A DNA stretch of 54,302 nt from Vibrio intestinalis (GCF_025195085.2 NZ_JANAVY020000023.1:1-54302); one strand, 5' to 3'. Shown: positions 1 to 8,770, counted from the stretch's first letter. Numbers and translations are program-made. The notes: generated by a model from the sequence alone, not told the origin.

Positions 1-125
1 TTTGAATTGACTGTGCTGAGTCTTTCGACTCAATGGTCACTTCGTTTCATTGAAACCTAATTTGATAGCTAAGCTATCTAATTGGATTATCATCAACGAG
101 TGCCCACACAGATTGATAGGTCTAT

Positions 126-138
126 ATTTTTAAAGAGC
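126..138 (-). promoter_or_regulatory. boxA rRNA antitermination element
   Basis: The minus strand reads GCTCTTTAAAAAT, very close to the E. coli boxA core (GCTCTTTAACA) bound by NusB/NusE. It lies just after a small GC stem (156-166) that can serve as boxB. Confidence 0.75.
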
Positions 139-185
139 TTTTTCTAACTTCCGTTGCGCTCAGCGCCTCGTCGTTAGGGGTGCGT

Positions 186-213
186 ATCTTACGCTTCCCG
201 TTTTGAGAGTCAA
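186..213 (-). promoter_or_regulatory. rrn downstream promoter (P2-like)
   Basis: On the minus strand TTGACT (208-213) and TAAGAT (186-191) are 16 bases apart, about 105 bases downstream of the first rrn promoter. The tandem arrangement is that of rRNA operons. Confidence 0.75.
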
Positions 214-291
214 GCATTTTTTCAAACTTTCTTTTCTCTCTCAACCGAATCGGTTTGTGACTTTCGTCTCACTCCGTGTCGATGGAGGCGC

Positions 292-319
292 ATTATAGGG
301 AGCCTCAGATTTATGACAA
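292..319 (-). promoter_or_regulatory. rrn upstream promoter (P1-like)
   Basis: On the minus strand a -35 TTGTCA (314-319) and a perfect -10 TATAAT (292-297) are separated by 16 bases. The 50 bases upstream are AT-rich, like an UP element. A G+C-rich stretch follows the -10, typical of growth-rate and ppGpp controlled rrn promoters. Confidence 0.8.
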
Positions 320-510
320 GTGTTTTTTGCAAAATAATTTTTGTTTGGACAAAAAGAAAACAAATCGCCTTAAATAGAATAAAATTTCAACATTTGAGTC
401 ATGTCACATCAATGAATTGGAAAAACACCAACCATATACGTAAGATCCGTGTGTCTATTTTGTTAAATGTAGATACCTTTATTTCTCTGACTAAGAAGTA
501 GTATTCCAAT

Positions 511-951
511 ATGAGTTCAAATAAATCGACTTTAATGATTGTCGCATTAGCTGTACTGGGTGGAATTGCCTTTTCGCAGATTTCCATTTCACCCGCTGTA
601 AGTTTTGTTATTGGTGTTGTTGTTACCGCTTTTGTTTTTAAATTTTCCGATACGACAACAGTCTCCACACCAATTAATGATCCAGCCACCAAAACATTAT
701 ATGTGGGTAACTTGCCATATAAGGCGAATGAGTCTCACGTAAAAGAGTTGTTTGCTAAACATGGTGAGGTTTTCGCAGTACGCTTAATGAAAGACAAACG
801 CACTGGTAAAAGAAGAGGCTTTGGTTTTGTGGTCATGGCAGCCGCTGACGCAGCAACTGCTATTGAGGGGTTAAATGAGCAAGATTATATGCAGCGAACA
901 CTAAAGGTTCGTATTGCTAATGATCCTAAATCTCAATCTGACAGGGATTGA
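511..951 (+). CDS. Membrane-anchored RRM-type RNA-binding protein
   Basis: A 146-residue protein with two hydrophobic segments (about 7-23 and 29-45) followed by one complete RNA-recognition motif. RNP2 is LYVGNL (63-68) and RNP1 is RGFGFVVM (103-110 region), with the usual acidic/basic pattern between them. The topology predicts a short hairpin in the inner membrane with the RRM in the cytoplasm. RRM proteins in bacteria bind single-stranded RNA, but the target of this one is unknown. It is transcribed away from the adjacent rRNA operon; a candidate promoter is TTGGAA (417-422), 18 bases, TAAGAT (441-446). Its last 26 bases overlap the 3' end of convergent murI. The Shine-Dalgarno is weak. 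Confidence 0.85.
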   Translation: MSSNKSTLMIVALAVLGGIAFSQISISPAVSFVIGVVVTAFVFKFSDTTTVSTPINDPATKTLYVGNLPYKANESHVKELFAKHGEVFAVRLMKDKRTGKRRGFGFVVMAAADAATAIEGLNEQDYMQRTLKVRIANDPKSQSDRD

Positions 952-1717
952 CCGAACTAAAACCAAGTAATTGCAATGTTTGATTCAAGGCTCCTTCTTC
1001 CCAAGGGGGAGCACTTGAAAAAATCTCCCTTCCTCCCTTCTCTTGTTCCGTCTCTTTAATCGCTAATAGCTCTTGCACTCTACGAGCAATTGCTTCACCA
1101 GAATCCACCAGCAAAACTTGATCACCGAGGACGGCCTGAATTTCTTCTCTTATAAGAGGGAAGTGAGTGCACCCTAATACTGCGACATCAACTTTATTTT
1201 GAATTGGCGCTAGCAATGAGGTCAGCTCTTCAATGTTAATCGCTTTACCGCGTAGCTTTTCTTCAGCCATATCGACTAGTCGAGTTGAACCCAACATTTC
1301 AACTGGTTTGCTTTGAGAAAAGTCACGGATCAGTTCGTGGGTATATTCGCGCTTGATGGTCGCAGGTGTTGCGATAAGGCCAACGGCTTTGTTGGCCAGA
1401 TTAGACGCAGGCTTGATAGCAGGTACGACACCAACGACAGGGATGGACAACTCAGCACGAAGAGATGGCAGCACAATGGTGCTTGCGGTATTACAAGCTA
1501 TAACGACTAAGTCGATTTGGTGCTTTGCAACCATATTAAGCACTAAACGATTTACGCGAGCTAATAGTGTTTGGTGGTCTAACTCACCATAAGGGTACGC
1601 GGCATTGTCAAAGATATAGAAGTAATCTAACTGTGGGAGTCTTGCTTCGATCTCTTGATAAACCGATAGTCCACCGACTCCTGAATCAAAGATTAATACT
1701 TTGGCTTGCTGCGACAC
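926..1717 (-). CDS. murI: Glutamate racemase
   Basis: Converts L-glutamate to D-glutamate for peptidoglycan precursors; a cofactor-independent cytoplasmic enzyme. The 263 residues have the family's two-cysteine active site: Cys75 in ACNTAST and Cys183 in LGCTHFP, plus the N-terminal DSGVGGLS with its conserved Asp. Length is normal for the family. It lies downstream of btuB and beside an rRNA operon, as in E. coli. The 3' end overlaps the convergent RRM gene by 26 bases, and no terminator is evident between them. Confidence 0.97.
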   Translation of the reverse strand: MSQQAKVLIFDSGVGGLSVYQEIEARLPQLDYFYIFDNAAYPYGELDHQTLLARVNRLVLNMVAKHQIDLVVIACNTASTIVLPSLRAELSIPVVGVVPAIKPASNLANKAVGLIATPATIKREYTHELIRDFSQSKPVEMLGSTRLVDMAEEKLRGKAINIEELTSLLAPIQNKVDVAVLGCTHFPLIREEIQAVLGDQVLLVDSGEAIARRVQELLAIKETEQEKGGREIFSSAPPWEEGALNQTLQLLGFSSVNPCQIEI

Positions 1718-1748
1718 TGAGTTATTCCACTAATTAAGATGGAGCAAA

Positions 1749-2438
1749 TCATACCCTTCGATTTGTATTTGGCAATGCTTTCGCGGTGTATCTTTGGTGC
1801 GTGAAGCGTTCTCCAACATCTAGATGGGTCGCTTGCAACTCGATACGGCCATTAAAGCTACGAGTTTGCGTCACTAGAGTATGAAACTCACCATCTTCCC
1901 CGCATGGGTCGACGCTACTTGGTAAACTAGATAAGAATTCCGCACTGTACCATTTACCACAGTAGTCGGAGCTTATTTGCTTACCATCGGTTGTCACCAC
2001 CAAGGTTTTAATACCTCGCTCTAGTATCTCTTTCGCGAGGCTATCACTTGGTTCACCAAGTAAAGGGAAGACGGCTTGCCAGCCTGCTGGTTCTATATAG
2101 CTTCTTCGGTACTGCTCAATGCCATTACAAAACATATCGCCAAATGCAACGGCATCAATCTTTAACTGACTGGCTTTCAATGCCTCGACAATACGCGATT
2201 GATATATGTGGTTTGCTGGAAACACTTCTGGCAGTTCAATAAGAATAAGAGGTAAACCAAGCAAGTCGGCCTGCATCTGTAATACTGGGATAGGCGTTGC
2301 TTGAAACGGCACTTCATCTTTTACATAAGTGGTGTATAAGCCAACCACATTATATGAAGAGTCTTCCATTAAGCGCTCAAGCACTAAAGTCGAGTCTTTA
2401 CCGCTCGACCAACTGATAATGACGTTTTTCTTTTGCAT
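1749..2438 (-). CDS. DUF71/COG2102 ATP-pyrophosphatase-like protein, probably B12 linked
   Basis: A 229-residue member of the DUF71 (ATP_bind_4) family related to diphthine-ammonia ligase. The PP-loop SSGKDS is at 11-16 and the family signature DPCGEDGEFHT at 177-187. Bacteria lack diphthamide, so the eukaryotic function cannot apply. Published comparative genomics of DUF71 assigned a bacterial subgroup to B12 salvage. The location here, directly after riboswitch-controlled btuB, fits that subgroup, but the reaction is an inference. Between btuB and this gene lies an intrinsic terminator, so it must be expressed by read-through or by its own promoter. The Shine-Dalgarno is poor. Confidence 0.85.
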   Translation of the reverse strand: MQKKNVIISWSSGKDSTLVLERLMEDSSYNVVGLYTTYVKDEVPFQATPIPVLQMQADLLGLPLILIELPEVFPANHIYQSRIVEALKASQLKIDAVAFGDMFCNGIEQYRRSYIEPAGWQAVFPLLGEPSDSLAKEILERGIKTLVVTTDGKQISSDYCGKWYSAEFLSSLPSSVDPCGEDGEFHTLVTQTRSFNGRIELQATHLDVGERFTHQRYTAKALPNTNRRV

Positions 2439-2451
2439 GATGTTTTGTAGT

Positions 2452-2475
2452 AAAAAGCCGCCCGAAGGCGGCTTT
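2452..2475 (-). terminator. Intrinsic terminator after btuB
   Basis: The minus strand has the stem GCCGCC/GGCGGC with a TTCG tetraloop followed by TTTTT. It sits in the 40-base gap between btuB and the DUF71 gene. Confidence 0.85.
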
Positions 2476-2478
2476 AAA

Positions 2479-4293
2479 TTAGAATTGATAGCTTACATTC
2501 AAGTAGTAAGAGCGTTCAGCGGCTGGATAGCCCCTTGCTGTTTGATATTCTTTATCAAGCAAGTTATCTACTCTCGCACTAATAGTTACTGACTCATTGG
2601 CGTAGTAACTTACTGCTGTATCGACCAAAGAGTAAGAATACAACTCTTCACTTCCGTCAGGCCTCTTTCCGACATATTGATAACCAATAGACCAATCAAT
2701 CGCTTCAAAGCTTACCAGTGCGTTCCACTTATACATTTCTTCAGCTCGGCGACTTAGCTGATTGCCTTCTGAATCTTCTGCGTCTTTAAAGTCAGCGCTT
2801 AATTGGTGGTACACAATACCTGTACCAAACTCAGCAACAAGTTCTAAACCTTGAATGTGAGTCTCTCCCTGAAGATTTTCATACCCACTTGGTGACCAAT
2901 CAATCAAATCATTAATTTTGTAATCATATCCAGTAATTGACCAATTAACTTGTTGAACTTCACCTTCAAAAGTCAGCTCCCATGAATCTGAGCTTTCCGC
3001 TTTAAGATCTTTTGTTCCGTAATAAGGGTCGTATTGCTGATACAAGTTTGGCGCTTTAAATGCAGTTCCAAATGAAGCTTTCAAACCAAATTGTGGAATG
3101 AACTGATAACCCGCGCCTAGGCTATAGGTAAACTCTTCACCAAATTCTTCGTTGTCATCAAAGCGCAGGCTACCTTCAAATAAAGCATCATCAAATTGAG
3201 CTGTCAGTACACCAAACGCGGCCACATTTGAACGGTCAAATGTCTCGTTGGCATTTTTATCTGTATAAGACTCATCTCGCCAATCTAGGCCACCAGCCAG
3301 AATAACACTTTCAGTGAAGAGCCAACTATTGGTCCATTGAACATTCTGCTGATCTAACTCTCCTATAGAACCAGAATCTTTGCCTTCTGATTGAACGTAA
3401 TTCCACTCTTTCTGCTTCTGGGTTGTATAGAGCAGCTCAGATACAAGCTTTTGCGACTGATATTTACCACCCGCCGTCAATGCAAGGTTATCTTTCTGCG
3501 CCTCAGAATAACCATGAGTCCCACGACTCGAACTACTCGTGTCATACTGATAAACATTATCGTAAGCTCTGACATTGAGATAAGCAGACCAATGCTGGTC
3601 AAATTGATGAACATAACCTAATAAACCATTTACGGTTTCGAAGCCATGACGGTCGCCGTCATTCAAGCCCTCGATTGGTTTTACATTGTAGCCCTCATCA
3701 GACTCCCTACCTAATGCGAAATTTAACTGACCACTTTCACTAATTTTGATACCAGATGCTAGGCTTAACTCTTGATAGTCTAAGCTACCAAGACCCGCGC
3801 TCATTTTAGTACCTTCATCTTCTGCTCGTGCAATTGTGATGATGTTAATTACACCACCTATAGCCTCCGAACCATACAAAGATGCGCGCGCGCCTCGAAC
3901 ATACTCAACTCGCTGAACATAAGTTAAAGGGATCTGGTTAAAATCGACTGATCCTTTTGCAGCTCGAGCAAATCGGATTCCATCAACAAGTACCAGAACT
4001 TGGTCTGAATTGGTGCCACGAACATATAGGGAGGCGAGCTGACCGCGTCCGCCATTTTGAGTAACCTGAACACCTGTTAAACGACGAAGAACATCTGGCA
4101 ACGTTTTCGCTTGCATTTGGTCAATGTCTTGGCGAGTAACAACCTCTATGTTTGATAGGCTCTTACCTTCTACTTGCTCAAAACGGTTTGCCGTCACGAC
4201 GACGGTTTCATCGGCTGATGATTGCTGTGCTTGTGTGAAAGGGGCATAAGGAAGCAGCGACGCCACGGCCACCGCTAAAATTGATTTGTTCAT
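2479..4293 (-). CDS. btuB: TonB-dependent vitamin B12 outer-membrane receptor
   Basis: Imports cobalamin across the outer membrane using TonB energy. The 604 residues begin with a signal peptide (about 1-22, ending in AQA). A TonB box follows (DETVVVTA, 28-35), then a plug domain (LPDVLRRLTGVQV and GGRGQLASLYVRGTNSDQVLVLVDG regions) and a 22-strand type barrel ending in Tyr-Gln-Phe, the terminal aromatic needed for outer-membrane insertion. It is preceded by a cobalamin riboswitch, which strongly supports B12 as the ligand. An intrinsic terminator follows, then the DUF71 gene. Synteny with trmA and murI matches E. coli btuB. Confidence 0.95.
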   Translation of the reverse strand: MNKSILAVAVASLLPYAPFTQAQQSSADETVVVTANRFEQVEGKSLSNIEVVTRQDIDQMQAKTLPDVLRRLTGVQVTQNGGRGQLASLYVRGTNSDQVLVLVDGIRFARAAKGSVDFNQIPLTYVQRVEYVRGARASLYGSEAIGGVINIITIARAEDEGTKMSAGLGSLDYQELSLASGIKISESGQLNFALGRESDEGYNVKPIEGLNDGDRHGFETVNGLLGYVHQFDQHWSAYLNVRAYDNVYQYDTSSSSRGTHGYSEAQKDNLALTAGGKYQSQKLVSELLYTTQKQKEWNYVQSEGKDSGSIGELDQQNVQWTNSWLFTESVILAGGLDWRDESYTDKNANETFDRSNVAAFGVLTAQFDDALFEGSLRFDDNEEFGEEFTYSLGAGYQFIPQFGLKASFGTAFKAPNLYQQYDPYYGTKDLKAESSDSWELTFEGEVQQVNWSITGYDYKINDLIDWSPSGYENLQGETHIQGLELVAEFGTGIVYHQLSADFKDAEDSEGNQLSRRAEEMYKWNALVSFEAIDWSIGYQYVGKRPDGSEELYSYSLVDTAVSYYANESVTISARVDNLLDKEYQTARGYPAAERSYYLNVSYQF

Positions 4294-4349
4294 TGTCGTA
4301 TCCTAAGTCGCGTAAATTCCTATGAGCCATCAAATACAGACCACTGCTT

Positions 4350-4535
4350 TGGCTCATTGCTGGCAGGTATTCGGACTTAAGAGCGTATGGCTTACATACC
4401 TACTAACTCGACTTCCCACATAAACTAATGCAGTGTCTCTTGAGCGTTCGTTCTCTCTTACCGCTGCGCGTCAGTTCTGGATTCACACCAGATTCCCTAT
4501 TGCGTTATTTTTGTGATCTAAATAACACCAGCGAG
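4350..4535 (-). ncRNA. Cobalamin (B12) riboswitch upstream of btuB
   Basis: Read on the minus strand, GGGAATCTGGTGTGAATCC (around 4480-4500) is followed by AACTGACGCGCAGCGGTAA and later by AAGTCCGAATACCTGCC (around 4360-4376). These are the conserved core segments of the cobalamin aptamer, including the B12 box. The element lies in the 5' untranslated region about 60 bases upstream of the btuB start. Adenosylcobalamin binding would repress btuB expression. The exact 5' end is approximate. Confidence 0.93.
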
Positions 4536-4821
4536 AGCGAATGCTACAAAGTTGTTAACTGACTGTCTAGCGAATAATCGTCTAAGCTATCGTTTTCTCG
4601 GTAAAAAACTGTGTCAGGCTGAAACGCTATGCTGGGTGACATTCAAGTTATTGATAGCTGCTGCGCCACAAAGCTCGGAAGCGAATCAATACCTTCATTT
4701 CATCTGTAATTCATATTGTGCGCAGAATCAGACACTATTTATCGTGCAAAACTGGACATACCGTTAGGATTGAATAAAATCTGCGCTCTTAAATTAAACG
4801 CACCATACAAAGGTTATTACT
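4536..4821. other. Divergent btuB/trmA promoter region
   Basis: 286 bases between the B12 riboswitch and trmA. A 71-codon open frame here has no ribosome-binding site or coding character, so I see no gene. The stretch must hold the promoters of btuB (leftward) and trmA (rightward), but no convincing consensus hexamer pair can be assigned by eye. Confidence 0.5.
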
Positions 4822-5931
4822 ATGGCGACTCTTGATGTAAATCCACAACGCTACCAACAGCAACTGGCTGAAAAGGTTGAACGCCTTACTGGCATGTTCA
4901 CTGAATACAATGTGCCAGAGTTGGAAGTGTTTGAATCTCCAGAGCAGCACTACCGTATGCGTGCAGAGTTTCGCGTATGGCACGAAGGTGACGACATGTA
5001 CTACATCATGTTCAACCAAGAGACTCGTGAAAAGTACCGCGTAGACCAATTCCCAGCAGCAAGCCGTCTGATCAACGATTTGATGCCACTACTGATGGAT
5101 GCAATGAAGCAAAACGACACATTGCGTCGCAAATTGTTCCAAGTTGATTTTCTATCAACGCTAAGTGGTGAAATCCTTGTTTCTCTGCTTTACCACCGTC
5201 AGTTAGATGAAGCATGGACAACAGAAGCAAAAGCACTTAAGCAGTGCCTAAACGATGAGGGCTTTAACCTCAACCTGATTGGCCGTGCTCGTAAAATGAA
5301 GATTGTGCTTGATCGTGACTACGTGGTTGAAAAGCTTGATGTCAACGGCAAGCCATACATCTACCAACAAGTAGAAAACAGCTTTACTCAACCAAACGGT
5401 AAGGTTGCGACTAAGATGCTTGAATGGGCTATCGACTGTACTCAAGACAGCACAGGTGACCTACTAGAGCTTTACTGTGGTAACGGTAACTTCTCACTAG
5501 CGCTGGCACAAAACTTCAACCGCGTACTGGCTACCGAACTGGCGAAGCCATCGGTTGAATCTGCGCAGTACAACATTGCCGCGAACAAAATCGATAATGT
5601 ACAAATCCTACGACTGTCTGCTGAAGAGTTCACCCAAGCGATTGAAGGTAAGCGTGAGTTCCGACGCCTGAAAGATGCTGGCGTCGATTTGCAGAGCTAC
5701 AACTGCAATACCATCTTTGTTGATCCACCACGCTCGGGTATGGATATCGACACCTGTAAGATGGTGCAAGGTTATGAGCGCATTGTTTACATCTCTTGTA
5801 ACCCAGAGACACTAAAAGAAAACTTGGACGTATTGTGTGAAACACACAACGTGACTCGCTTTGCTTTGTTTGACCAATTCCCATATACCCATCATATGGA
5901 AGCAGGCGTCATGCTTGAGCGTAAAGCTTAA
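4822..5931 (+). CDS. trmA: tRNA (uracil-54, C5)-methyltransferase
   Basis: Makes the ribothymidine (m5U54) of the tRNA T-loop using S-adenosylmethionine. The 369 residues contain the SAM-binding motif LLELYCGNGNFSLAL (about 214-228), the motif IFVDPPRSGMD (298-308), the catalytic nucleophile Cys326 in YISCNPETL, and the C-terminal base Glu360 in HHMEAGVML. These match E. coli TrmA Cys324 and Glu358. It is divergent from btuB, as in E. coli, and ends at a strong bidirectional terminator shared with yijD. Confidence 0.97.
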   Translation: MATLDVNPQRYQQQLAEKVERLTGMFTEYNVPELEVFESPEQHYRMRAEFRVWHEGDDMYYIMFNQETREKYRVDQFPAASRLINDLMPLLMDAMKQNDTLRRKLFQVDFLSTLSGEILVSLLYHRQLDEAWTTEAKALKQCLNDEGFNLNLIGRARKMKIVLDRDYVVEKLDVNGKPYIYQQVENSFTQPNGKVATKMLEWAIDCTQDSTGDLLELYCGNGNFSLALAQNFNRVLATELAKPSVESAQYNIAANKIDNVQILRLSAEEFTQAIEGKREFRRLKDAGVDLQSYNCNTIFVDPPRSGMDIDTCKMVQGYERIVYISCNPETLKENLDVLCETHNVTRFALFDQFPYTHHMEAGVMLERKA

Positions 5932-5960
5932 GCATCGTCAAATACGACTTTGTAGAAAAC

Positions 5961-5990
5961 AAAAAAACGAGCCATTTGGCTCGTTTTTTT
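5961..5990. terminator. Bidirectional terminator between trmA and yijD
   Basis: An ACGAGCC/GGCTCGT stem with an ATTT loop is flanked by A7 on the left and T7 on the right, so it can end both convergent transcripts. Confidence 0.9.
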
Positions 5991-6003
5991 ATTCTGATTA
6001 AGT

Positions 6004-6393
6004 TTAGCTTTCGTCTTGGACTTGTTCTGCCTTCGACATATAGCCAAGCTTTTTACCAATCCATAGCATCAGCAGCATGGAAACAAGGATCGCAAAGAAG
6101 TTGGAGCCTGAATCTGGATGCGCCGCTTTAATAAATGCTGAGTGACCAAATGCCCCAACAAAGAAGCAGGCTAAGCCTACCAAAGGAATATCTTCCGATA
6201 CTGGGTTGTTAAGGTACTCTTGGTACAACGCCTGAACAGCGAGTACTAGAGCAATGATAGGGAAAATTGAGAAACCCACTTCACTCATCGTTAGCCACGA
6301 CAGCAACGCATCACTACACATACCTGCAACTAGCGCGAGTACCAGTGTTTTTTTCTCAGAACCACGATTAACTGGATTATTTTCATTAGACAT
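6004..6393 (-). CDS. yijD: YijD family inner-membrane protein (DUF1422)
   Basis: A 129-residue hydrophobic protein with about four transmembrane segments (roughly 17-34, 40-56, 70-90 and 99-113) and charged ends. Function is unknown. It is recognised mainly by its place: it overlaps fabR by one base (TAATG stop/start), which implies translational coupling, and it sits between fabR and trmA as in E. coli. Involvement with unsaturated fatty-acid control is suggested by the operon but not shown. Confidence 0.88.
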   Translation of the reverse strand: MSNENNPVNRGSEKKTLVLALVAGMCSDALLSWLTMSEVGFSIFPIIALVLAVQALYQEYLNNPVSEDIPLVGLACFFVGAFGHSAFIKAAHPDSGSNFFAILVSMLLMLWIGKKLGYMSKAEQVQDES

Positions 6394-7034
6394 TAATCAA
6401 TTCCGCCTCTTAGTCGGTTACGTTCACGTTCTTTGCGATACCAATAAGCCCCTTTGGCTATCATTCGCAATTGCATGATCAATCGTTCAGCGAGAATTTC
6501 TCGTTCACGTCGATCGAGATCTAAAACTTCAGCACCTGAGCTAAATACTAAGGTTACCGATGCTTCTGCTTGTGTGAAGGCTTCATCTCGGCTCATTCCG
6601 GTACTGATCAAGTACTCGGTCAGTTCTGCGGCAAAATGTTGGATCTCTCTCGCCACAGCAGTACGAAAAGCAAATGAGGTTCCTGAACGTTCGCGAAGCA
6701 ATAAGCGAAAAACGTTCGGGCTACTTTCGATGAACTCCATAAAGGTTTCTACCGAGGTGCGTATCACGCTTCCCTCTTTGACAATCCGTTGACGAGCCTG
6801 ACGCATTAGTTGACGCAGTAACAAGCCACCTTCATCCACCATGGTTAATCCTAGCTCATCCATATCTTTAAAGTGTCGATAAAATGAGGTTGGAGCAATT
6901 CCCGCTTCTCGAGCGACTTCTCGTAGGCTCAAGTTAGAAAAGCTACGGTCTGCACTTAATTGACTGAATGCAGCGTCAATCAAAGAACGGCGCGTTTTTT
7001 CTTTTTGCTGTGCGCGAATTCCCATGGTTTTCAT
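6393..7034 (-). CDS. fabR: TetR-family repressor of unsaturated fatty-acid synthesis
   Basis: FabR represses fabA/fabB in response to the ratio of unsaturated to saturated acyl chains. The protein has an N-terminal TetR helix-turn-helix (SLREVAREAGIAPTSFYRHF, about 41-60) and a C-terminal ligand domain. It is nearly identical to E. coli FabR through LRQLMRQARQRI and FRLLLRERSGTS. Two in-frame ATGs are possible: 7034, and 7025 (MGIRAQQKEKTRR), which matches the E. coli N-terminus; neither has a good Shine-Dalgarno. It forms an operon with yijD and is divergent from sthA, as in E. coli. Confidence 0.95.
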   Translation of the reverse strand: MKTMGIRAQQKEKTRRSLIDAAFSQLSADRSFSNLSLREVAREAGIAPTSFYRHFKDMDELGLTMVDEGGLLLRQLMRQARQRIVKEGSVIRTSVETFMEFIESSPNVFRLLLRERSGTSFAFRTAVAREIQHFAAELTEYLISTGMSRDEAFTQAEASVTLVFSSGAEVLDLDRREREILAERLIMQLRMIAKGAYWYRKERERNRLRGGID

Positions 7035-7246
7035 ATTCTAATTTCTACTTCTCTTGATTGGTTCAACTGACTTACCAAACCCTAATATACACTCAACAGC
7101 CAATAGCTTTCATCCACCAGCGGCAATAAAACGCGCATCAACGGCTTTTTCAATCATTTCAGCTTGAATTAGAGAGCTGAAACCTGACGATAGCGTATTT
7201 TTACCCATCTTCACGTGATCAGCTCGACTGTCTGATAGTACCGAGA

Positions 7247-7274
7247 TTTACCAAACAGACAATTTAGTTAAAAT
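7247..7274 (+). promoter_or_regulatory. Candidate sthA promoter
   Basis: TTTACC (7247-7252), 16 bases, TAAAAT (7269-7274), 43 bases upstream of the chosen sthA start. I saw no clear FabR operator in the 290-base fabR/sthA gap. Confidence 0.5.
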
Positions 7275-7316
7275 AGCGCTAAAGCAATGTTAAAACAATA
7301 TAACAAGGATAGTGTC

Positions 7317-8717
7317 ATGGCCGAGAGCAATCATTTTGATGTCATCGTGATCGGGAGTGGCCCCGGCGGTGAAGGGGCTGCAATGGGGTTAACCAAAGCA
7401 GGATTAGACGTCGCCATCATCGAGAAAGAAAGCAGTGTTGGCGGTGGCTGTACGCACTGGGGCACCATACCATCGAAAGCGCTACGACACGCTGTTAGCC
7501 GCATTATAGAATTCAACAACAACCCGCTTTTTTGCCACAACAACTCTAGCCTGCATTCTACCTTTTCCAATATCCTCGGCCATGCTAAGTCAGTGATCGA
7601 TAAACAAACTCGCTTACGCCAAGGGTTTTATGACCGTAACGAATGCACTTTAATCTTTGGAACAGCTCGCTTTACCGACAAATACACAGTCGCGGTAACC
7701 CAATCTGATGGCACAGAAGAGATTTACAGCGCAGATAAATTTGTTATCGCAACAGGCTCTCGCCCCTATCAACCAGACGATGTCGACTTCTTACATGAGC
7801 GTATCTACGACAGCGACTCCATCTTGAACCTGAAACATGACCCGCGCCATATCATCATCTACGGTGCTGGCGTGATTGGGTGTGAGTATGCCTCTATCTT
7901 CCGTGGCTTAGGGGTTAAGACTGACCTTATCAATACGCGAGATCGCCTACTGTCTTTTCTCGATAATGAAGTCTCTGATGCGCTCTCATACCACTTCTGG
8001 AATAGCGGTGCGATTATTCGTAACGATGAGACTTATGAAAAAATCGAAGGCACTGAAGATGGCGTGATCATTCATCTAAAATCCGGCAAAAAAATGCGTG
8101 CCGACTGCCTGCTGTATGCCAATGGTCGAACTGGTAATACAGACAAACTGAATCTTTCTGCCGTTGGTTTAGAGGGGGATTCTCGCGGCCAACTCAAAGT
8201 AAACAGCAACTATCAAACCGAGACTGATCATGTTTACGCCGTCGGCGATGTGATTGGCTACCCTAGCCTTGCTAGCGCGGCTTATGACCAAGGCCGTTTT
8301 GTCGCACAAGCCATAACCAAAGGCCAAGCGGACAATTATCTCATCGAAGATATTCCTACTGGGATTTACACTATTCCTGAAATCAGCTCTGTCGGAAAAA
8401 CCGAACAAGAGCTCACAGCTGCGAAAGTACCTTATGAGGTGGGGCGTTCTTCATTCAAACATCTGGCTCGCGCACAGATAGCGGGTAAAGACATCGGCAG
8501 TTTAAAAATCCTGTTCCACCGTGAAAGCAAAGAAATTTTAGGCATCCACTGTTTTGGCGAACGCGCAGCGGAAATCATTCATATCGGTCAAGCCATCATG
8601 GAACAAAAAGGGGAAGCCAATACCATCGAATACTTCGTCAATACCACGTTCAACTATCCGACTATGGCTGAAGCGTATCGTGTTGCAGCGCTTAATGGGC
8701 TTAATCGCCTATTTTAA
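7317..8717 (+). CDS. sthA: Soluble pyridine nucleotide transhydrogenase
   Basis: A cytoplasmic FAD enzyme that transfers hydride between NADPH and NAD+, mainly reoxidising excess NADPH. The FAD-binding GxGPGGEGAA is close to the N-terminus and a second Rossmann motif is YGAGVIGCEYAS. In GGGCTHWGTIPSKAL the second Cys of the usual redox disulfide of this flavoprotein family is a Thr, the normal state for SthA. I chose ATG 7317 because AAGGAT lies 6-10 bases upstream and the 466-residue product matches E. coli SthA in length and N-terminus. An upstream in-frame ATG at 7287 would add ten unlikely residues. Divergent from fabR. Confidence 0.96.
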   Translation: MAESNHFDVIVIGSGPGGEGAAMGLTKAGLDVAIIEKESSVGGGCTHWGTIPSKALRHAVSRIIEFNNNPLFCHNNSSLHSTFSNILGHAKSVIDKQTRLRQGFYDRNECTLIFGTARFTDKYTVAVTQSDGTEEIYSADKFVIATGSRPYQPDDVDFLHERIYDSDSILNLKHDPRHIIIYGAGVIGCEYASIFRGLGVKTDLINTRDRLLSFLDNEVSDALSYHFWNSGAIIRNDETYEKIEGTEDGVIIHLKSGKKMRADCLLYANGRTGNTDKLNLSAVGLEGDSRGQLKVNSNYQTETDHVYAVGDVIGYPSLASAAYDQGRFVAQAITKGQADNYLIEDIPTGIYTIPEISSVGKTEQELTAAKVPYEVGRSSFKHLARAQIAGKDIGSLKILFHRESKEILGIHCFGERAAEIIHIGQAIMEQKGEANTIEYFVNTTFNYPTMAEAYRVAALNGLNRLF

Positions 8718-8740
8718 CTTACTTGGTCAATGCGAATAAC

Positions 8741-8770
8741 AAATAGGCCACTCAATTGAGTGGCCTATTT
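8741..8770. terminator. Bidirectional terminator between sthA and dinF
   Basis: A long perfect inverted repeat, AAATAGGCCACTC/GAGTGGCCTATTT, lies around a short AATT centre between two convergent genes. The T-run is short, so efficiency is uncertain. Confidence 0.7.

Larger units (their letters stand above)
1..291 (-). other. 5' leader of an rRNA operon (16S gene lies just beyond the left edge)
   Basis: Read on the minus strand this stretch carries two rRNA-type promoters (positions 292-319 and 186-213), a boxB-like stem (156-166, GCGCTGAGCGC) and a boxA antitermination element (126-138), in the order expected for a rrn leader. The rest, down to position 1, looks like pre-16S spacer. The same place in E. 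coli, downstream of btuB-murI, holds rrnB. The 16S gene itself is not in the window. Confidence 0.85.

Noticed and set aside
313..501. 62-codon frame between the rrn promoters and the RRM gene
   Set aside because: It overlaps the rrn promoter and UP-like region and has no ribosome-binding site or recognisable domain.
4552..4767. 71-codon frame between the B12 riboswitch and trmA
   Set aside because: No Shine-Dalgarno, composition unlike neighbouring genes, and it fills the divergent promoter region.
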